Shown in pieces: positions 1-7,449 of a stretch of 64,000 nt of DNA (position 1 is its first letter; every line of letters begins with the position of its first letter). Under the pieces are notes generated by a model. That model saw only the letters and a program-made list of their open reading frames with translations, was not told the origin of the DNA and did not search any database. The stretch lies in contig JADJUV010000017.1 in NCBI GenBank assembly GCA_016716885.1, positions 22,219-86,218 on the forward strand, written 5' to 3'. The translations under genes and the position numbers were made by a program. This stretch comes from Candidatus Trichofilum aggregatum (GTDB lineage: Bacteria > Chloroflexota > Anaerolineae > Promineifilales > Promineifilaceae).

Positions 1-293
1 CCGATGTGTCATTCAAGAAGGGGTGTTACATCGGCCAGGAGATCATCGCCCGCATGGAGAGCCGGGGCAAACTCGCCAAACGACTCACCCCCTTGCGCCC
101 CTCGGCCTGGGTGGAACCGGGCACAGAACTCACCACACCTGCGGGCAAAAAAGCGGGGCAAATCACCTCTGCGGCCGCGGGGCCAAATGGGGTCGTCGCC
201 TTGGGTTACATTCGTACAGCCATGTCCTCCGAGAATGAACCCGCACCGCATCTCCTCGCTGGAGAAGTGCCAGTCACCTGGCACAGCGAATAA
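1..293 (+). CDS. ygfZ: YgfZ/GcvT-type folate-binding protein, C-terminal part (5' truncated)
   Basis: The reading frame is open to the left edge, so only the last roughly 97 residues are present and the true start lies outside the window. The visible start contains KGCYIGQE, the K-G-C-Y-x-G-Q-E signature of the YgfZ family (tetrahydrofolate-dependent proteins that help maintain iron-sulfur enzymes and are related to the glycine-cleavage T protein). The rest is the barrel-like C-terminal domain, ending GEVPVTWHSE. A GTG at position 6 could be mistaken for a start, but the upstream in-frame codon (GAT, D) continues the family pattern. A GCGGCCGC octamer falls within an Ala-Ala stretch. The function is inferred from the signature. 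Confidence 0.85.
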   Translation, partial: DVSFKKGCYIGQEIIARMESRGKLAKRLTPLRPSAWVEPGTELTTPAGKKAGQITSAAAGPNGVVALGYIRTAMSSENEPAPHLLAGEVPVTWHSE

Positions 294-422
294 AGGGATT
301 GGCAACTGCGACCTTGGAATTACACGGGTAACCAAGAATTGCTGGATGACACCCTGGTAGTTTTTGAACCAGCGGGGGATTTCCTCAAAACGTCGTTGGT
401 CCTGATAAGAAGAATATCCGGT

Positions 423-451
423 TTGACAACACCCCTACCCTATGCCATAAT
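423..451 (+). promoter_or_regulatory. Strong sigma-70-type promoter for a small transcription unit
   Basis: A perfect -35 hexamer TTGACA (423-428) is separated by exactly 17 bases from CATAAT (446-451), a five-of-six match to the -10 consensus. Transcription would begin near 458 and run rightward into the 17-codon ORF at 521. It is the best-looking promoter I found in the window. The neighbouring annotated gene on the right is on the other strand, so this promoter does not serve it. Confidence 0.65.
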
Positions 452-520
452 CTTTTTTATCATTATCCATTTATCGCAGTTTATCTGCCCAGCTATCTTA
501 TGGATAAGGAGGTGGTGCGC

Positions 521-574
521 ATGGCTAGTAGTAAAAATGGCACCGTAGCACTACCTCTGTTGGTTAAGAATTAG
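521..574 (+). CDS. 17-residue small ORF with ideal Shine-Dalgarno
   Basis: An ATG at 521 follows AAGGAGGT (506-513) by seven bases, a full match to the anti-Shine-Dalgarno. The ORF encodes MASSKNGTVALPLLVKN and stops with TAG at 572-574. It lies downstream of a strong promoter (423-451) and upstream of a bidirectional terminator, so it forms a discrete short transcription unit. The last half of the ORF is also the left arm and loop of a perfect 14-bp hairpin (539-552/573-586), so translation and RNA folding would compete. I do not recognise the peptide. It may be a real small protein, a leader peptide, or a by-product of a small RNA. Only the signals are seen; expression is inferred. Confidence 0.45.
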   Translation: MASSKNGTVALPLLVKN

Positions 575-586
575 TGCTACGGTGCC
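539..586. repeat. Perfect 14-bp inverted repeat overlapping the small ORF
   Basis: The arms GGCACCGTAGCACT (539-552) and its exact reverse complement (573-586) enclose a 20-base loop that contains the end of the 17-codon ORF. There is no U-tract directly after it on the + strand. On the minus strand it follows the terminator of the methyltransferase gene. It could be a regulatory stem for the small transcript. Confidence 0.7.
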
Positions 587-589
587 AAG

Positions 590-632
590 AAAAAAAGGGT
601 CTTACCTTTCGGGGTGAGGCCCTTTTTCATTT
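590..632. terminator. Bidirectional Rho-independent terminator
   Basis: The stem 597-606/613-622 (GGGTCTTACC with GGTGAGGCCC, all positions pairing if G-U is allowed) has a six-base loop. An A-tract lies on the left and a T-tract on the right, so it can terminate the + strand small unit and the minus-strand methyltransferase gene that ends at 633. Confidence 0.75.
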
Positions 633-1529
633 TTATTGGGATTCTTTGAAGTCGTATAAACCATCCACGACAGACCACCCGCGGCCGCAACCCCCACAGA
701 TCAGCCGTTCATTCTGTACCTCACCCAGTGGGTTCAAACATTCAGGGCAGGCAAAGAAAGTTCCCGGTGACGCGGCCGCGCCATTGACCGGGTGGCGGTT
801 ATGCACAAACACACTGGGAGAAAGCTGCCACCAATTACCCGTTCGCTGGGCCAGACTATCCATACCTACCAACAAAGCAGTAGGGATGAGTTTCTTTAGG
901 AGCGGAATACGATAATGGGAAACGGTCAACATCCGCCCGGGGGTAAAACCAGCCTGTTGTAATTGTTGTTTGAGCCAACGGGCATGAAAATCAAAATTCA
1001 GGGCCGCAAACTCAACCGGTTCGAGAGCAAAAGGAGACCAACTTTGGCGACGGAGCAAATAGCGTAGAATGGCTTTGAGATTATGTTTGTTGGCGAATTC
1101 GAGGATGTAATGGCCTTGCGGCCGCGCAATGCGGGCCAATTGTTTCAGCAGCGTCGGCACATCGGCGGCATGATGGATGGTGCGGATCTGCACCAAGGTA
1201 TCAAATAGCCCGGCCACAAAGGGCATTTTATACCAGTTGCCCGCCACATAGAGAAAACGGGGATCATCGCCTAAATGGGTTTGCGCTTCCCGTAATAAAG
1301 AGCGGGAATAATCAAATAACACCACCCGCTCATATCCCCGGTACTCATCGGCCAACCGCCCAAAACCAGCCCCTATTTCCAATAAGGTTGTGCCTGTTGG
1401 TGGCATCAACCGGCGGAGCGCAATCCGCTCCACCTGGTCTTCATAGCTCCGCCCCTGTCCTTCCCAGAAACGCGTACGATAATCAGACCCCTCGTAGTCG
1501 CAAACCGGCGGGGTATCCGTGTCAATCAT
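633..1529 (-). CDS. SAM-dependent methyltransferase with C-terminal zinc ribbon
   Basis: The 298-residue protein has class I methyltransferase motif I, LLEIGAGFGRL (about residues 49-59), followed by the usual acidic strand end VVLFDYS. Motif-like segments continue to about residue 160. The C terminus carries a CxxC...CxxC zinc ribbon, CPECLNPL then CGGCGRGW, resembling Trm112-like tails attached to small-molecule or lipid methyltransferases. The ATG at 1529 is the natural start. It is transcribed alone and ends at the bidirectional terminator. The substrate cannot be deduced; ubiquinone/menaquinone or sugar methylation are possible alternatives. Confidence 0.8.
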   Translation of the reverse strand: MIDTDTPPVCDYEGSDYRTRFWEGQGRSYEDQVERIALRRLMPPTGTTLLEIGAGFGRLADEYRGYERVVLFDYSRSLLREAQTHLGDDPRFLYVAGNWYKMPFVAGLFDTLVQIRTIHHAADVPTLLKQLARIARPQGHYILEFANKHNLKAILRYLLRRQSWSPFALEPVEFAALNFDFHARWLKQQLQQAGFTPGRMLTVSHYRIPLLKKLIPTALLVGMDSLAQRTGNWWQLSPSVFVHNRHPVNGAAASPGTFFACPECLNPLGEVQNERLICGGCGRGWSVVDGLYDFKESQ

Positions 1530-1648
1530 AGCGCTTATTCGCCAGTTGTAGCTACCCCGGATCCATCGTCAGCGGGGGCGGAGACACTTTCCTGAATCCG
1601 ATCGTAGAATTCTTTATTGCTGGATGGCAACCCTTTGCAAGAGGCCAT

Positions 1649-2167
1649 TCAAAGGGCTGAAAATTCCTGCAAATCTCTGAAATGTACACCCAACTCTGTT
1701 TCTGCCAGGGGAATGTCTACCGCAACGGCAAGATTAACCGGCACGGTCTGGCTCACCGGCACGATGAGGTTAAGGGCAACGGGTAGCTCCAGCCCTTCAG
1801 CCAGGGTTAGACTCACAATACCATTAATCGTGCCACCACCATCCGGCAAATTAAAGGTTGTTTGGGCGCGAATCGGCACGGGTGCTGTCAACCGGACGTT
1901 AGTTGTGGTGGAAAGTGGCAAAGTGAAAACAACGGGGATGGTGTCGTTGACTTCAATGGTTTGCACAATATGGGCCTCGCCCATATCCACAAAACTGTCA
2001 TTTAAACCACCTACAATAGGTTCAGCAATATCATTGACGATGGGAATGATGAGAGGAGCCGCAATGAGCAAAACGATCACGGTGATGATATTGACCACAA
2101 ACGAGAAGAGAATGGCGAAGTTCTTAAACGCCTGCCAGGGCGTACCTTCCCAAACGAATTTTCGCAT
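1649..2167 (-). CDS. Hypothetical single-pass membrane protein
   Basis: The 172-residue protein has a short cytoplasmic start (MRKFVWEGTPWQAFKNF), then one long hydrophobic helix at about residues 18-45 (AILFSFVVNIITVIVLLIAA). An extracytoplasmic beta-rich domain rich in V, T and P follows. I recognise no family. The ATG is preceded by GGAGGT five bases upstream, which fixes the start. The adjacent 380-base gap on its upstream side contains two parS sites, so the gene may be close to the replication origin, but nothing links it to chromosome segregation. Confidence 0.65.
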   Translation of the reverse strand: MRKFVWEGTPWQAFKNFAILFSFVVNIITVIVLLIAAPLIIPIVNDIAEPIVGGLNDSFVDMGEAHIVQTIEVNDTIPVVFTLPLSTTTNVRLTAPVPIRAQTTFNLPDGGGTINGIVSLTLAEGLELPVALNLIVPVSQTVPVNLAVAVDIPLAETELGVHFRDLQEFSAL

Positions 2168-2305
2168 TAGCGACCTCCAAGTTACGTCTATGACTTACGA
2201 AACAGGTACTACCCCGTTGTTCACGAGGATTTCACAAATGGTAACATGCTTTACTTAAAGTGCAAGCGTTATGTCAAACAACTCGATTGCGTTCTACCAT
2301 GTTTA

Positions 2306-2321
2306 TGTTTCACGTGAAACA
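2306..2321. promoter_or_regulatory. parS: parS site 1 (ParB-binding), inside a 46-bp perfect palindrome
   Basis: TGTTTCACGTGAAACA matches the widely conserved chromosomal parS 16-mer at all positions. Symmetry extends outward to 2291-2336, giving a perfect 46-bp palindrome, much longer than ParB needs. In the family, ParB loads at parS and spreads, organising origin-proximal DNA with SMC. No parA or parB gene lies in the window. Confidence 0.9.
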
Positions 2322-2354
2322 TAAACATGGTAGAACAAGCCTCCTTGGGTTGGG

Positions 2355-2370
2355 TGTTTCACGTGAAACA
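2355..2370. promoter_or_regulatory. parS: parS site 2 (ParB-binding)
   Basis: A second exact TGTTTCACGTGAAACA lies 33 bases beyond the first site. Unlike site 1 it is not embedded in a long palindrome. Two perfect copies in 65 bases is strong evidence for a genuine centromere-like cluster. Confidence 0.9.
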
Positions 2371-2549
2371 CTAACCTCGAAAACCCCTTTATCAAGGTTG
2401 CGGAGATATATAAAGTAGTCTAACATACGCACTTATCAGATAAACACAAGGATGAAATGCACCTTGTGGATAGGATGAAATAAAGTAATTTGTATGGACA
2501 GCGAGTGCGGAGCCAGCACAAAAATTGCGAACCTCGCGGGAGTGGATAA

Positions 2550-4118
2550 ATGAATAATGATGTGGCCATATTCCTCGACCTTGACAATGTTGTCATAGGG
2601 GCCACCGAAGTCAATCTCACCTTTGACATCAACCTACTCCTCAATCACATCAAGCGCTTTACCAATGGGCGAGTGGTTTTACGCTATGCCTATGGGGATT
2701 GGCGACAACATGAACAGATAACCCGGGCACTGGCGACCGCTGGCTTCGAGCTTCAATCGGCCGTGCGGCTAGGCCACATGAGCAAAAACCTGGTAGATAT
2801 GCAGATGGTGGTAGATGCCATGGAGACGTTGGTGGATGGTCATGATTTTTCTACCTATGTCGTGATCACGGGGGACAGGGATTTCGTGCCGCTGGTGAGT
2901 GCTCTGCGCAAGCGCGGCAAACAAGTAATTGGAGCGGGTCTGCGGCATACGACTAGCCAAAGTCTCGTGGATCTGTGTGACCATTATTTCTACTACGATG
3001 AACTGGTGAAAACACGTCAGCAGGAACGGGCTGATAAGGTAAGTCAGTGGTTGCAAGAGGTAGCAACCGAATTGTTGCAGGAGCGCACTCGTGTACCGGC
3101 CAGTCTGTTCAAAGAGCGGATGCGTGCCTTAAGCCAGGGCGAACTGGACAAAATACCGGAAGCAAGAGAGGGTTTTCGCAAACTGTTGGAGCAGCACCCA
3201 CAAATAGTGCAGGTGCAACTCGATGGTACGACGCTGTATGTAACGCGGCCGCAAACCGACCCCATCGTACCGGTAGCCCCAACTCCCAAACCGGCATCAC
3301 GGCCATCAACGGCGCCCCCATCGGCATCAGCACCAGCTACCAAATCACCCCGCTCCGAACGCCGAGCCAGTGAAAGCGAAGTGCGTCAGTGGCTTCAACA
3401 AGCTCTGACCGAATTGGAGCATGGCAAGAAGCATATTAGAGCCAGTTTGCTGAAGGAGCGGTTGCAAGAGTTAAGCCACAACACCTTTAATGAAACACAC
3501 TATGGTGTGCCCAATTTCCGCGCTTTTCTGGAAAAACAGGTTGATCTACTCATCTTGGAGCAACAGGGGACAACATTGTTTGTTAGCCCTGTGCCTGATG
3601 AAAAAGAAGTGGCTGCGGAACTCCATATCCAATACCGTTACACTCTGAAGAAACGTGGCTTACGGATTGTTCCCGCTAATGTCCGCTTGCAAATTCTAAA
3701 GGAAACCATCAATCTGTTGCAGTCAGAAGGGCCAACGTTCTGGAAAGAATTGGTAGACATGATTGCCGAGAAATATCGTGAGGATACGACCCTGGTAATT
3801 TCCAAAGGGCAGATCCATGATACGCTTCGTATCGCCCGCCGGGCTAATATTATCGGGACCAGCAATGGCTCGAAATCCTTAACTGCTGACCCATTGCAAC
3901 TCCAGTTGAAGAGCAGCAAAATATTTCAGGATGCGGTGATGCTTTGTGATGCCACCTATTTATATGAATTGCAAGAGGTGTACGGCACGATTGATCTTCA
4001 CGAAGCGGCGCTGGCAATGTATGACAGCAAAGGTCATGAACGTTATCTGAAAGTGGTCATGAACCATTTCCCCGCCAAAAACAATTCACCAAAACTCACA
4101 CAGCCGGTTTTGTCGTGA
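2550..4118 (+). CDS. NYN-domain (LabA/DUF88-like) protein with two LOTUS/OST-HTH domains
   Basis: The 522-residue protein begins with a PIN-like NYN nuclease domain: IFLDLDN (residues 7-13) and VITGDRDF (105-112) supply the conserved acidic residues of this fold. Two related winged-helix repeats follow at about 160-235 and 275-350. Each has the pattern WLQ..-TEL-...-ASL-KER...-GTTL-V, matching LOTUS/OST-HTH RNA-binding domains, joined by a Pro/Ala/Ser-rich linker. The last 150 residues form a third, unassigned helical region. By analogy with NYN-LOTUS proteins it probably binds or cleaves RNA. It stands alone downstream of the parS cluster and its end overlaps the convergent glycosyltransferase gene. 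Confidence 0.8.
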   Translation: MNNDVAIFLDLDNVVIGATEVNLTFDINLLLNHIKRFTNGRVVLRYAYGDWRQHEQITRALATAGFELQSAVRLGHMSKNLVDMQMVVDAMETLVDGHDFSTYVVITGDRDFVPLVSALRKRGKQVIGAGLRHTTSQSLVDLCDHYFYYDELVKTRQQERADKVSQWLQEVATELLQERTRVPASLFKERMRALSQGELDKIPEAREGFRKLLEQHPQIVQVQLDGTTLYVTRPQTDPIVPVAPTPKPASRPSTAPPSASAPATKSPRSERRASESEVRQWLQQALTELEHGKKHIRASLLKERLQELSHNTFNETHYGVPNFRAFLEKQVDLLILEQQGTTLFVSPVPDEKEVAAELHIQYRYTLKKRGLRIVPANVRLQILKETINLLQSEGPTFWKELVDMIAEKYREDTTLVISKGQIHDTLRIARRANIIGTSNGSKSLTADPLQLQLKSSKIFQDAVMLCDATYLYELQEVYGTIDLHEAALAMYDSKGHERYLKVVMNHFPAKNNSPKLTQPVLS

Positions 4119-5710
4119 TGATCCACCTGTTATGAAGGGCCACTCCGCCATGCCAAATCGCGGCCGCGACCAAACCCAGCCCCAGTAGAAATAACAATGA
4201 CCACCAGGGAAAATTCCCTGTTTGTTGCCACACAAACCAGGGAGAGCTGGGCAGAACTAAAAAATCCCCCGGCCGAGAAAACAAATCGCCTATATGACCG
4301 CCAATAAGTCGGGCAAATTCAGGTATGGTACTCTCCTGCCAACGGAAATCTGGTTGCATAGATAGGTTGCGGCCGCCGATTCGTTCGCTTAACCCATACC
4401 GCAGCAAAATCCATTGGTGCCAGGCCAATAACAGACCCAGTCCTCCGGCCAGTAAGACCCTGGCCCCATGGTTTGACCATACGCGTGACAAAAGGGACGC
4501 TCCCAGGTGCAAAAAATCCCGCATAACCAATCAGGAAAATCACCAGTTCGCTGGTGAACCGGCGGGGGCCAAAACCGCCGCCGCCAAACCAATCCCTTGT
4601 GCTGCTATTAATATAAATTTCTAAACCCAAGACAAACAACAGTGGCAAATAAGTTTGTGCTTTGCGGCGAGATAGATGAATCAAACCGATGAAAGCAAAG
4701 AAAGCCACGGGCATCCACAAAAAAAGACCACGATAAGGGGAAAAAAGGGTAGGTCGCCAGAAGGGTGCCGACCAGGCCATGAAATTTTCTCCTTGGGGGA
4801 TGGCGATCCAACTGCCGTAAAACAGCCGCCACACATTCATCTGAAGGGCAAAAACCAGTAACGCGGCCGCGCCCAAGGCCAAACCATATACCATGAGCGC
4901 CTTAAGCCTTTTGACCCGTTGATCAGCCGGCAACACCCACCAGGCCCATATCGCTGATACCACGGGCAAAGCCAGATACATGAGATGTTGCCAACGCACC
5001 AAGGTGGCGAAGCCGACTAAAAGGCCCAATAAGATGCCCCAGCGCCAGGAAGGAAGTGTGTGCCGTACTGACCACCAGGCGTAGACCACCAGTCCCGTGG
5101 TCAGAGCCGAAGCCGTGTGCGAATAAATCGGATCGCGAAACTGATAATAGAGCAGGGGTGTGGTAAACATGAGGGTGATCGCGGCCGCGAAAGCCAGCTT
5201 TTCTCCCACCATTTGCCGGGCCAGGCGATACCCCAACCAAAACGCCACAAAGCCACAAAGCGTGGCAAAGGTAGCAACCGCCAACACAAAAGGCCATTCA
5301 TATCCGGTAATTGGCTCGGCTGAGGCAATAAGCAGAGGGGCTAGCGGCCGCAAAACCACCAACAAACCTGTCCACAACAAGCCCGTACCCACCGCAAATG
5401 GAGCATCCACCCGGCCTGTCACCGTGCGTTGCTGCTCTAGTCGGTCTAAACGACTGGCCTGATATTGTGAACCAACATAAGGATAAGCCGCCAACAAATC
5501 GTTCTCTAGATACAAATCCTGATCAAACGCCAGTGAACGAGCATACGCATAATAGTAAGCCGCATCCCATTGTGGTACATGAGCCGAAAACAGCAGGAGC
5601 CATTGTAGGAAAAGACCAGAGCCAAACCCCAGAAGGCGTTTGTGTACCAGGGGAAAGCAAAAAAGGGCGGTTTGTTTGTCATATCTGAAATTCTGACCAA
5701 AGTGGTACAA
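4096..5710 (-). CDS. Polytopic membrane glycosyltransferase-like protein (PMT/GT39 type), frameshifted
   Basis: The N-terminal 385 residues form a multi-pass protein with an extracytoplasmic acidic start (QWDAAYYYAYARSLAFDQD) and many hydrophobic helices, the organisation of dolichyl/polyprenyl-phosphate-sugar-dependent transferases. It resembles the membrane protein at 62390-63919. After LIGYAGF the frame is lost at an A6 tract (4511-4516, T6 in the mRNA). The continuation, LHLGASLLSRVW to TTKPAV, is in the neighbouring frame down to 4096, so removing one T restores a protein of about 535 residues. The start is uncertain: TTG at 5710, or ATG at 5682 if a second T6 tract also has an indel. 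Sequencing error or phase variation are both possible. Confidence 0.7.
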
Positions 5711-5720
5711 TCAGGCAACT

Positions 5721-6437
5721 ATGAATGAGAATATGATCAACATAGCCTTGACAGTCGCGGCCGCGCTCCTGATACTTCTTCTCATCCTCTTCGGGGTTCA
5801 TACCTGGGTCGCCAGTTGGGGACATCGTTATCGCACCCAAATCGCCTCCCAACACCAGTGGTTATACCACAAACACCCCAACCGACTTTTCACCAAAGGG
5901 GTCGCCTTTCATCTGACCGGTCAACCCGATGAGCCAATCCCCTGGGAACTGACCGCCCACCAATCAGGCCCCAACAAAATCAAACTTAGCTGGTACAGTG
6001 AGTCACATCAGTTTCCCGAAGGGTTAGTTGTTCTCTATCCACGACCAGGGCGCATCATGAAAGCCGTGCCCCGCAATCTCATCCCCACCATGCTCAACCG
6101 TGTATTTGGTCCCAGCGCTGTCCCTCTGAGCGATCATGTGAGTGAAGTTCCCCTGGGTGATGAGTTACTAGATGAACTCTTCTTCGTTTTCGCTGCGCAC
6201 CACTCCCTTGTTCCCCGTTTACTCACACCCACCATTCGCAACTTGCTGATCCATTGGCCTGCCCCCAAAGGATACAGCCAGCGTCCCATCGTGGCCCTTT
6301 TTCGGCGCGGCTTACGCCTGGAAACGGTAGACCCCATTCCGGTCAATGATTGGCTGGCCACCGAACGTTTTATTGGCCTGGGCTTAACCATCAGACGCTA
6401 TATTAACCCCTTTTACAAACACCCAACAGAAGAGTGA
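5721..6437 (+). CDS. Hypothetical membrane-anchored protein
   Basis: The 238-residue protein begins with one strongly hydrophobic helix (INIALTVAAALLILLLILFG, residues 7-26), then a soluble cytoplasmic or exported domain without cysteines at recognisable positions. I recognise no family. It is divergent from the membrane glycosyltransferase with only 10 bases between the outermost starts. It is followed by a DnaA-box cluster, and then by the hydrolase gene in the same direction. Confidence 0.6.
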   Translation: MNENMINIALTVAAALLILLLILFGVHTWVASWGHRYRTQIASQHQWLYHKHPNRLFTKGVAFHLTGQPDEPIPWELTAHQSGPNKIKLSWYSESHQFPEGLVVLYPRPGRIMKAVPRNLIPTMLNRVFGPSAVPLSDHVSEVPLGDELLDELFFVFAAHHSLVPRLLTPTIRNLLIHWPAPKGYSQRPIVALFRRGLRLETVDPIPVNDWLATERFIGLGLTIRRYINPFYKHPTEE

Positions 6438-6470
6438 TCCTGGCACTTGGGTATAACTTTTCCCCAAAAC

Positions 6471-6521
6471 TGTGGATAACTGGGGATAAATCTGTGGATA
6501 ACTACCCTTGCATGTGGATAG
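6471..6521. promoter_or_regulatory. Cluster of four DnaA-box-like sites
   Basis: Four 9-mers read in one orientation: TGTGGATAA (6471-6479), TGGGGATAA (6481-6489), TGTGGATAA (6493-6501) and TGTGGATAG (6513-6521). Two equal the reverse complement of the consensus TTATCCACA exactly. They fill the 151-base gap between two rightward genes, followed by a short AT-rich stretch near 6540. This could be an origin element or a DnaA-controlled promoter. Confidence 0.65.
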
Positions 6522-6588
6522 TTTGCCCTCACTCGCGCTGATTATTATACTTCGCCCCCTTACCAACCTCTTTAGAAGGTAACGCATT

Positions 6589-7449
6589 ATGCCCTTTCAA
6601 CCCACGTATGATGTTCCCCTTGAACGACGCCCCTATACCATGATCGCCGGACCAGTTGGCTGTCTGGTGCTTCATGGCTACATGGGCAGTCCCAAGAGCA
6701 CGCGGCCGCTTGCCGAATTTCTTCATCAGCACAACCTTTCTCTCCATTGTCCGCTCTTACCAGGGCACGGTCACTGGCCCGACAAATTACATCGCATCTC
6801 CCACCAGGCGTGGCTGGCCGAAGCCGTCGAAGCCTTTGCGTTCCTGAAACAGCAATGCCAGGAGATATTCATCATCGGCCATTCGATGGGTAATGTGTTA
6901 GCGTCCGATCTCATCGTCAGCCAGGGGGGAGTTGCGGGGTTCATCTTATTGGCCCCTGTGTACGATGTGCCCGACAAACGTATCAACTGGATGCGTTATC
7001 TGCGTTACGTAATGCCCTGGTTTAACCCGCTCCGCAGTCGTAGCCTGTCCCGCCTGGTGAAGGAGCGGGTGCATGATTTTGATCCGACTGTCAATTTTGA
7101 CGATCCGGCTATTCAGTCAGCTTTACCAGGGATGGTGCGTGTGCCTACTTCCAGCATGGATGAGATGCGCCGCACCTTGGATATGGGCAGAGGATTGTGG
7201 TCTCAGGTGACGATTCCGACACTGATTTTACATGGGGGGCATGACATCGCGGCCGCACCCGCCGGTGCTCGCCACATTCATACTTTACTGGGGAGCCAAA
7301 AGAAAGAGTTCCACCTGTTTGAGGAAGCGGGACATGAACTAATGCGGCCGCAAGACCCCGTCCATCCCCAGGTGTGGCAACACATCCTGGCCTTCATTCG
7401 CGCCCATTCCCAAATCGGCTTACCAGAGCCGCTCAACGCACAATCGTGA
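6589..7449 (+). CDS. Alpha/beta hydrolase (serine esterase / monoglyceride-lipase type)
   Basis: The 286-residue protein has the full catalytic triad of the family: nucleophile in GHSMGN (about residues 102-107), acid in LILHGGHDIAA and histidine in EEAGHELMRP near the C terminus. The oxyanion-hole segment VLHGYMGSP lies near residue 25. The pattern matches the Est30/carboxylesterase and lysophospholipase-like group of S33 hydrolases, probably acting on short or medium acyl esters in the cytoplasm. The start is supported by an AGAAGG stretch upstream. Its end overlaps the end of the convergent PBP gene by 17 bases. Confidence 0.85.
   Translation: MPFQPTYDVPLERRPYTMIAGPVGCLVLHGYMGSPKSTRPLAEFLHQHNLSLHCPLLPGHGHWPDKLHRISHQAWLAEAVEAFAFLKQQCQEIFIIGHSMGNVLASDLIVSQGGVAGFILLAPVYDVPDKRINWMRYLRYVMPWFNPLRSRSLSRLVKERVHDFDPTVNFDDPAIQSALPGMVRVPTSSMDEMRRTLDMGRGLWSQVTIPTLILHGGHDIAAAPAGARHIHTLLGSQKKEFHLFEEAGHELMRPQDPVHPQVWQHILAFIRAHSQIGLPEPLNAQS

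Larger units (their letters stand above)
2168..2549. other. Intergenic region with parS sites and a DnaA-like box
   Basis: This 382-base gap separates two divergent genes. It carries two perfect parS sites, the first within a 46-bp perfect palindrome. It also has an AT-rich stretch (about 2400-2500) and a TGTGGATAG DnaA-like box at 2465-2473. The start of the rightward NYN gene follows. No gene is evident in it. Confidence 0.7.
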
